In this document: positions 54,416 through 64,000 of the stretch, one piece after another | How the letters are laid out: each line of letters opens with the position of its first letter | Position numbering within the stretch: the first letter of the stretch is position 1 | From: Methylophaga sp. 41_12_T18 | Lineage (GTDB): Bacteria > Pseudomonadota > Gammaproteobacteria > Nitrosococcales > Methylophagaceae | Length of the DNA stretch: 64,000 nucleotides | Assembly (NCBI GenBank): GCA_002163115.1 | Contig: MAAI01000092.1 | Location: 34,453-98,452 of the forward strand | Direction of reading: 5' to 3' | Made by a program: the position numbers and the translations under genes | The notes under the pieces: generated by a model | What the model saw: only the letters and a program-made list of their open reading frames with translations | Database searches by the model: none | What the model was told of the DNA's origin: nothing

Positions 54416-55174
54416 ATGATACCCCGAACAGAACTTCTATCCTATCTTGAGACTTTACTCGAGCCTAATCGGTTCCATGATTATTGTCCCAATGGCTTGC
54501 AAGTAGAAGGCCGACAGCAAGTGAATACCGTAGTGACTGGTGTTACGGCTAGTCAAGACTTAATTGATGCGGCATTAGATTTAAATGCCGATACCATCAT
54601 TGTTCATCATGGTTACTTCTGGAAAGGCGAAGATCCACGGGTCGTGGGAATTAAATATAAGCGTTTAAAGCAATTGTTAGTTAATGACATTAATTTAATT
54701 GCTTATCATTTGCCTCTGGATGCACATCCAATCTTAGGCAATAATGCTCAATTATCACAGTTATTAGGCTTTGAAGTAGATGGCCGAATATCTGGTACTG
54801 GTGAACCTGCTTTAGCGATGTGCGGGTGTTTAGCTGAGCCTAAATCAGTGCCAGAGTTGGCTGACCATCTAAGGACAAAATTAGAGCGAGAACCGTTAAT
54901 TATTCAAGCTCATGATCGGCCGATAACAACCATTGGCTGGTGTACGGGTGCAGCACAAGGTTATATTCAACAAGCGGCGGAGCTAGGCTTGGATGCGTTT
55001 CTAAGTGGTGAGATTTCCGAACAAACCGTGCATTTGGCTAGAGAACTAGGTATAAATTATTTTGCAGCTGGGCACCATGCAACCGAACGTTATGGTGTGA
55101 AAGCTTTAGGTGAGCATTTGACGCAACAGTTTGCCATTGAACATCACTATATTGAAATTGATAATCCGGTTTAA
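54416..55174 (+). CDS. Nif3-like protein (YbgI; GTP cyclohydrolase 1 type 2 family)
   Basis: About 252 residues of the Nif3/YbgI family. Dinuclear metal ligands lie in TIIVHHGYFWKG, LDAHPILGNNAQL and AGHHATERYG. The true function is uncertain in most bacteria. I start at ATG 54416 (MIPRTELLSYLETLL), with AGGGA about nine bases upstream, since a GTG at 54383 adds residues outside the family. Confidence 0.9.
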   Translation: MIPRTELLSYLETLLEPNRFHDYCPNGLQVEGRQQVNTVVTGVTASQDLIDAALDLNADTIIVHHGYFWKGEDPRVVGIKYKRLKQLLVNDINLIAYHLPLDAHPILGNNAQLSQLLGFEVDGRISGTGEPALAMCGCLAEPKSVPELADHLRTKLEREPLIIQAHDRPITTIGWCTGAAQGYIQQAAELGLDAFLSGEISEQTVHLARELGINYFAAGHHATERYGVKALGEHLTQQFAIEHHYIEIDNPV

Positions 55175-55221
55175 AACTGGCTATCAACAATAAGATAAGT
55201 ATTTAAACGGGACTATTAACG

Positions 55222-56556
55222 ATGGATCTGGTCAACAAATTAAAGACCTTCTTTCAAGTAACACTTTGGCAAGATGTGTCTGCTCAATCAAATGCCGTCT
55301 GGCGTTGGTTTATCAATACCTTGCGTGTCGCTTTTATTATGGTACGCGAGCTAGCAAAAGGTGAACTAAATTTACGCGCGATGAGTTTAGTGTTTACGAC
55401 ACTATTATCGTTAGTACCACTCATTGCCGTGGCTTTCTCGGTATTAAAAGCTTTTGGTGTGCATAATCAAATTGAACCATTTTTACTTAGTGTATTAGAG
55501 CCCTTAGGCAGCAAAGGGGCAGAAATCACCGCTAACATTATTGGCTTTGTGCAAAATGTGAAGGTGGGAGTATTAGGTTCAGTCGGTGTCGCGATGTTGT
55601 TCTACACCATTATTGCTTTGGTACAAAAAATTGAGAATGCATTTAACTTCGTATGGCGAGTGAAACGACCTCGTACTTTAGCGCGCCGATTTACTGATTA
55701 TTTAAGCGTGGTCATGATCGGTCCGGTGTTAGTTTTTACCGGTTTGGGCTTAGCTGCCACCGTGCTTAATCACGATGTAGTACATCAATTACAAGCGATT
55801 GAACCGTTTGGAACCTTGATTGTATCGGCGACAAAATTGATTCCCTATTTCATGATCATTTTTGCTTTTACCTTCTTATATAAGTTCATCCCTAATACAC
55901 AGGTTAAGTTAGCACCTGCTCTGATTGGGGCTTCTGTAGCAGGCGTGATGTGGGTGACGGTAGGTACTATTTTTGCTTCATTTGTGGCGTCATCATCCAA
56001 TTACACCGCTATTTATTCGAGTTTTGCCATATTGTTTTTCTTTATGATTTGGTTGTATTTGGCGTGGTTTATATTGCTAACCGGTTCGCAAGTGGCTTTT
56101 TATCTACAGCACCCTGGACTGGTACGTCATGGCGGTGAAAGCTTTACCTTAAGTCCGCGGTTACGTGAAAAGGAAGGCTTATGGTTGATGGCGGTGATTG
56201 CTGAGCGCTTTATCCAAAAACAACCAGCTTTGACAGTGTCTGAATTAGAGCAACAAACTGCACTAACAACCGATACCTTACAAGAACTGTTACTGACATT
56301 AGAGCAAGGTGATTTGTTAGTAGAGTTGGTGGGCGAAGAGCAGCGCTATGTACCAGCACAAGATGTTGATAGTATTTTGGTGGGGACAATTTTACAGTGT
56401 CTGCGTACCGCAGAAGAGTCAAATGTAATGATTATCAAAAGTCTGGCCGCACCTTCCGTTGATACTTTACTACAGCAACTTGGTGATGCCCAAGCATCAG
56501 TATTAGCCACGTTGAGCTTACGAGATTTAGCCACAGGCAATTTAAAACATGACTGA
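55222..56556 (+). CDS. YihY family inner-membrane protein (UPF0761)
   Basis: 444 residues with about six membrane segments (LRAMSLVFTTLLSLVPLIAVAFSVL, VGVAMLFYTIIALVQKIENAFNFVW, FAILFFFMIWLYLAWFILLTG) followed by a soluble C-terminal region (about 300-444) with winged-helix-like sequence (LTVSELEQQTALTTDTLQE). Once annotated as RNase BN, the family is now regarded as a membrane protein of unknown role. It overlaps coaBC by eight bases. Confidence 0.88.
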   Translation: MDLVNKLKTFFQVTLWQDVSAQSNAVWRWFINTLRVAFIMVRELAKGELNLRAMSLVFTTLLSLVPLIAVAFSVLKAFGVHNQIEPFLLSVLEPLGSKGAEITANIIGFVQNVKVGVLGSVGVAMLFYTIIALVQKIENAFNFVWRVKRPRTLARRFTDYLSVVMIGPVLVFTGLGLAATVLNHDVVHQLQAIEPFGTLIVSATKLIPYFMIIFAFTFLYKFIPNTQVKLAPALIGASVAGVMWVTVGTIFASFVASSSNYTAIYSSFAILFFFMIWLYLAWFILLTGSQVAFYLQHPGLVRHGGESFTLSPRLREKEGLWLMAVIAERFIQKQPALTVSELEQQTALTTDTLQELLLTLEQGDLLVELVGEEQRYVPAQDVDSILVGTILQCLRTAEESNVMIIKSLAAPSVDTLLQQLGDAQASVLATLSLRDLATGNLKHD

Positions 56557-57781
56557 ACCTTTAGATTCACCGCTTGCGGGTAAACACATTGTATTAGGAG
56601 TTACTGGCAGCATTGCTGCCTATAAATCTGCTGATTTGGTTCGGCGCCTGCGAGATGCTGGCGCAGAGCTACGCGTGGTGATGACCAAGTCAGCCTGTGA
56701 GTTTATAACGCCACTGACTTTGCAAACCTTAAGTGGCCACCCAGTGGCGATTGATTTATTAGATGCTGATCAAGAATCTGCCATGGGTCATATTACCTTG
56801 GCGCGGTGGGCTGACTGGATATTGGTGGCGCCTGCTAGTGCCGATGTCATTGCCAGATTAGCGCAAGGACGAACAGATGATTTATTATCTGCTTTGTGTC
56901 TTGCTAGTGAGTCCCCACTTGCGCTAGCACCAGCAATGAACAATAAGATGTGGTCAAATCCTGCGACACAAGATAACCTGACGGTATTGCGATCTAGAGG
57001 TGTGCAAATCATTGGGCCTGCCAGTGGCGATCAAGCTTGTGGTGAGCAAGGTGAAGGTCGCTTAGTTGAGCCTTTAAATATTGTTGTGGCAATGGAACGC
57101 TATGTTGTACCGAAGCGTTTACTAGGTAAAAAAGTATTAATTACAGCTGGGCCGACTTATGAAGCGATTGATCCAGTACGTTTTATAGGTAATAGAAGTT
57201 CGGGGAAAATGGGCTTTGCTATTGCTCAAGCAGCTGTTGAAGCCGGAGCTGAGGTAACGTTGATAGCTGGCCCGGTGCATTTAACAACACCAACAGGGGT
57301 TAAACGAGTTGATGTTGAAACGGCGCAGGCTATGTTTGAGCAAGTTAGCAGTGCCGTTGCTGAGAGTGATATTTTTATCAGTTGTGCTGCGGTGGCTGAT
57401 TACCGTCCTTGCCAGACCGAGACTAAGAAGATTAAAAAGATAGCGAATAGTGAGCTGGAATTAAAGTTAGAGCCCACAATCGATATTGTGGCTGCAGTGG
57501 CTAAACAGCAACTAAAACCTTTTATTGTCGGTTTTGCAGCGGAAACACAAGATGTAACGGAATATGCGCAAGAGAAATTACAGCGTAAAAACTTAGATAT
57601 GATCGCCGCTAATCAAGTAGGTAATGGTTTGGGCTTTGCAGTAGATACCAATACGCTGTCAGTATTCTGGCACAATGGCAGCCAAGAGTTACCCATTGCA
57701 GTTAAGACGCAATTGGCTAGAGATTTAATGATGTTAATAATTGAGCAATATAATGCAAAAAATTCAATTAAAACTGCTTGA
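56549..57781 (+). CDS. coaBC: Phosphopantothenoylcysteine decarboxylase / synthetase CoaBC
   Basis: Bifunctional CoA-biosynthesis flavoprotein, 410 residues. CoaC (1-190) has [36 protein letters not shown] and [18 protein letters not shown]. CoaB (190-410) has [19 protein letters not shown] and [20 protein letters not shown]. The final codons overlap the dut start by about 29 bases. Confidence 0.96.
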   Translation: MTEPLDSPLAGKHIVLGVTGSIAAYKSADLVRRLRDAGAELRVVMTKSACEFITPLTLQTLSGHPVAIDLLDADQESAMGHITLARWADWILVAPASADVIARLAQGRTDDLLSALCLASESPLALAPAMNNKMWSNPATQDNLTVLRSRGVQIIGPASGDQACGEQGEGRLVEPLNIVVAMERYVVPKRLLGKKVLITAGPTYEAIDPVRFIGNRSSGKMGFAIAQAAVEAGAEVTLIAGPVHLTTPTGVKRVDVETAQAMFEQVSSAVAESDIFISCAAVADYRPCQTETKKIKKIANSELELKLEPTIDIVAAVAKQQLKPFIVGFAAETQDVTEYAQEKLQRKNLDMIAANQVGNGLGFAVDTNTLSVFWHNGSQELPIAVKTQLARDLMMLIIEQYNAKNSIKTA

Positions 57782-58208
57782 TCCTCGTTTAGGTGAGTCT
57801 ATAGATTTACCAGACTATGCGACGTCAGGTTCAGCAGGGTTAGATTTACGTGCTTGCTTAGATGAAAATGCCACTCTCGCTCCAGGCGAAACTTTGCTGA
57901 TTCCTACTGGCTTGGCAATTCATATCGACGATCCTACCTTGGCGGCAGTATTATTGCCTCGATCAGGATTGGGTCATAAGCACGGCATTGTGTTAGGCAA
58001 TCTTGTTGGTTTAATAGATAGTGATTATCAAGGTCAGGTTTTTGTATCATGTTGGAACCGAAGCCAAACTGAATTTGAAATTGTGGTGGGCGAACGTATT
58101 GCTCAAATGGTTTTTGTTCCTGTTGCTCAGGTAGCTTTTGAACAGGTTGAAGAGTTTACAAGTTCGGAGCGTGGCACTGGTGGCTTTGGACATACTGGCC
58201 GACATTAA
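57753..58208 (+). CDS. dut: dUTP diphosphatase Dut
   Basis: Hydrolyses dUTP to dUMP. 151 residues in the trimeric dUTPase family, with the five motifs: [51 protein letters not shown] and the C-terminal [14 protein letters not shown] start at ATG 57753, the conserved N-terminus ([14 protein letters not shown]). A TTG at 57741 is unlikely. It overlaps the coaBC end. Confidence 0.96.
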   Translation: MQKIQLKLLDPRLGESIDLPDYATSGSAGLDLRACLDENATLAPGETLLIPTGLAIHIDDPTLAAVLLPRSGLGHKHGIVLGNLVGLIDSDYQGQVFVSCWNRSQTEFEIVVGERIAQMVFVPVAQVAFEQVEEFTSSERGTGGFGHTGRH

Positions 58209-58238
58209 TACTAGAATGGCAGTAACAAAGGGTAAAGG

Positions 58239-62216
<3,978 letters not shown>

Positions 62217-62220
<4 letters not shown>

Positions 62221-62651
62221 TAAATGTAGTGATTATTGGTAGTGATATAGATGCTGAACAGCAGTTACTTGCCCAGCATAAGGATATGACTGTAAGTAGT
62301 ATAGAGCCATCAACAATTGAAACTACAGTTTTACAAGCTGCATTATTTCAGCCTGATATTTTCATTTTGAAAAAAGATGAAGAGCATATTAATGTTGATA
62401 TGCTGTGTCATTTTTTGGATAAAAGCTTCCCTGATGCCCAGACTTTATTTTTAACTTCGCAGGCTGCTAGCTTTGAAATGTTACAAAATACAGGCTTTAA
62501 GGCGCGTGGTTATATTACTGAAGATCAACGTGATAAATTAGCAAAAGCGGTCAGGGTTGTACACGACGGTGAAGCTTGGCTACCGAGAGGTTTAGTAGCA
62601 GAAATGATGAACCGTTTTTCAGCGGTGGTTTATCGCAGTGATGCGGCATAA
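62217..62651 (+). CDS. Degenerate receiver protein (NarL-like, no HTH)
   Basis: 144 residues. The fold resembles a NarL-type receiver, ending in the linker-like AVRVVHDGEAWLPRGLVAEMM that normally precedes a LuxR HTH; the HTH is missing. The usual phosphoacceptor Asp in DIVLLD is Lys here (PDIFILKKDEE), so phosphorylation is unlikely. A frameshift of a lost HTH was not seen downstream. Start ATG 62217 overlaps the slmA stop by four bases; the longer frame from 62169 runs inside slmA. It precedes the LapA-like adhesin by about 190 bases. Confidence 0.7.
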
Positions 62652-62680
62652 ATATTAAGTTAGAATTTTTTTAAAATTAA

Positions 62681-62706
62681 AGCCCTAGCCTGACTAGGGC
62701 TTTTTT
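62681..62706 (+). terminator. Rho-independent terminator
   Basis: AGCCCTAG (62681-62688) and CTAGGGCT (62694-62701) enclose a five-base loop, followed by a T-run. It ends the coaBC-to-slmA region transcript before the adhesin gene. Confidence 0.9.
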
Positions 62707-62844
62707 GTGTCTGGTGGTTAATTACACGATAGAGTTGTTTTTGATAAGTGATAATTGCTTTTTTAATTTCAATGACTTATCGTTTGCCGATGCGCAAGAG
62801 TATTATTTTTCAGTCTAGGTAGATTATTTAAGGAGTGCGTCATA

Positions 62845-64000
62845 GTGGCTAGTGAAATGGGAATTATCAAAACACTCATTGGAACCGCGGTTGCGATAGC
62901 TGCTGATGGCTCACAACGTGCTTTGCAAGCCGGTGACCGAGTGTATCAGAACGAAGTCATCTCGACAGGCCCAGCAGGGGCTGTTGAAGTTGAGTTTAGT
63001 GATGGTTCGATTATGACCTTAGGTCGTAACTCTCAAACCCTGCTCGATGCTGAAATAGTTGATTCACAAGCAATCGCCATACCTAGTGATGAAGTTAATG
63101 TTGACGCAGTACAGCAAGCCTTATTAGATGGGGCAGACCCCAGCCAGATAACAGCTGTAACCGCTGCCGGCGCAGGATCAGCTGGAGCAGGCAATGAAGG
63201 TGTGGATGTTGTTAAAGTCGCTCATGAAGCCCCAGTTGTTACACCTGATTCAGGTTTTGAAACCACAGGAATCAATGTTGTTTTTGATGAGCGAAATGAA
63301 AACGATGAGTTATTAGTAACTAACAATCCCCCGGTAGATTTTGATGCTGATGTGATTGCTGGTTTTCAAGAAAGCGTTGTCTTTGGCTCTCTTAATAATC
63401 AAGAAGTTATCGATGATAACGTAGCGGTACTTGGCGAAGATTTAGATTTAGATTTAGGTCCTGGTTATATTTATGAATTTCAAGTCGGTGAAGCGGAAGG
63501 AGTTGCAGATAATATTCACGGTACCGATATTGAAGATGGTGTAACTAGTAGTTTCACTATTAGTAGTTTGCCAGCCGACTCTGACGGTAATCAAGTAGGG
63601 CTATTACTTCTCGACCGTAATGATGATGGTTCACTAGATGAAATCTATGGTGAAAGCTATAGTGGCTTGCCAGTAGGTGGTCTAGCGGTAGCCAGCGGTG
63701 ATTCGGTATTTTACTTCCAATCGTCAGGTACTAATTATGATGGTGGAAGCCTGCAATATTATGAGCAAGGAGGCATGTCGAATGCGCCGGTCTCTGTGTC
63801 GTTTAATTATTCTACGATAGATAGTGACGGGCTGGAGAGTGATGGTGCTGTTATTAATATTGGGATGGATGATATTTTTGCTATCCAAGATGACGAGGTC
63901 AGTACCACTGAAGATACAGTTGTTAGTATCAATGTATTAGATAACGATGAGTTAGGCGCAAATGGTGGAAGTGTTACTGCTTATACTGAACCATCAAATG
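62845..64000 (+). CDS. LapA-like giant adhesin, N-terminal part (3' end outside window)
   Basis: The frame opens at GTG 62845 with AGGAG nine bases upstream and stays open to the window end (about 385 codons). The N-terminus matches the type I secretion adhesin retention module: MGIIKTLIGTAVAIAADGS, GDRVYQNEVISTGPAGAVEV and FSDGSIMTLGRNSQTLLD. A TAAG site lies at residues 106-109 (ITAVTAAGAGS), where LapA of Pseudomonas is cut by LapG. A Ca-binding acidic segment follows, and a VLDNDELG cadherin-like/VCBS-type repeat begins near residue 360. No secretion genes are in the window. Confidence 0.88.
   Translation, partial: MASEMGIIKTLIGTAVAIAADGSQRALQAGDRVYQNEVISTGPAGAVEVEFSDGSIMTLGRNSQTLLDAEIVDSQAIAIPSDEVNVDAVQQALLDGADPSQITAVTAAGAGSAGAGNEGVDVVKVAHEAPVVTPDSGFETTGINVVFDERNENDELLVTNNPPVDFDADVIAGFQESVVFGSLNNQEVIDDNVAVLGEDLDLDLGPGYIYEFQVGEAEGVADNIHGTDIEDGVTSSFTISSLPADSDGNQVGLLLLDRNDDGSLDEIYGESYSGLPVGGLAVASGDSVFYFQSSGTNYDGGSLQYYEQGGMSNAPVSVSFNYSTIDSDGLESDGAVINIGMDDIFAIQDDEVSTTEDTVVSINVLDNDELGANGGSVTAYTEPSN

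Overview
The window reads as chromosome of a free-living, probably marine gammaproteobacterium of moderate to low GC. Gene order resembles Pseudomonas and other non-enteric Gammaproteobacteria: an LPS inner-core locus with WaaP, WaaG, WaaF, WapQ-like kinases and a carbamoyltransferase; prmC-moeB; yciI-yciB and rnm-yciO; coaBC-dut-algC-argB-slmA. A Tat-exported copper-storage-type protein hints at a methylotroph-like relative, but the genus cannot be fixed from the sequence alone.

Layout. 1-7520: a tightly overlapping beta-oxidation operon (fadE, cut by the window edge, fadI, fadJ, a long-chain acyl-CoA synthetase, yciA). 7630-9296: a CNNM-type membrane protein and a copper-binding four-helix bundle protein. 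9291-15606: a chromosomal integron. It has an IntI-type integrase on the plus strand, an attI junction, a putative cassette promoter and a leftward array of about eight cassettes separated by attC sites A to H. Cassettes carry a TPR protein, an exported protein, an excalibur protein, small membrane or exported proteins, a JmjC/cupin-8 oxygenase and an inverted toxin-antitoxin pair. 15809-18055: a diguanylate cyclase and HtpX, separated by a bidirectional terminator. 18230-20801: a three-gene overlapping operon (aldo/keto reductase, FAD oxidoreductase, GmhA-type isomerase).

20954-32830: LPS core assembly and decoration, with four WaaP-superfamily kinase genes (one with two kinase domains), a YrbL-like kinase, WaaG, GalE, WaaF, a GT-C-like membrane protein, a sulfotransferase and a carbamoyltransferase. 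32834-46065: housekeeping genes (ZIP transporter, PgeF, IMPase, RsmE, PrmC, MoeB, PmbA, BolA, YciI, YciB, Rnm, YciO, PlsC-like) with two unusual regulators: a membrane-anchored response regulator and a tandem-PilZ protein. 46147-54364: ClpB behind a clear sigma-32 promoter, a formate/nitrite channel, a GGDEF-EAL protein, an SDR, a lone CheR and a DUF4126 protein. 54416-62651: Nif3-like, YihY, CoaBC, Dut, a membrane-fused AlgC, ArgB, SlmA and a degenerate receiver protein. 62845 to the end: the N-terminus of a large LapA-like adhesin with a retention module and a TAAG protease site, starting at GTG.

The c-di-GMP genes (GGDEF, GGDEF-EAL, tandem PilZ) and the LapA-like adhesin suggest c-di-GMP-controlled attachment. 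The most informative structure is the integron. Its cassette boundaries can be checked base by base, because each attC R'' core is complementary to the core at the start of its own cassette. The rule holds for seven of eight cassettes and fails for one, which marks a probable fused cassette.
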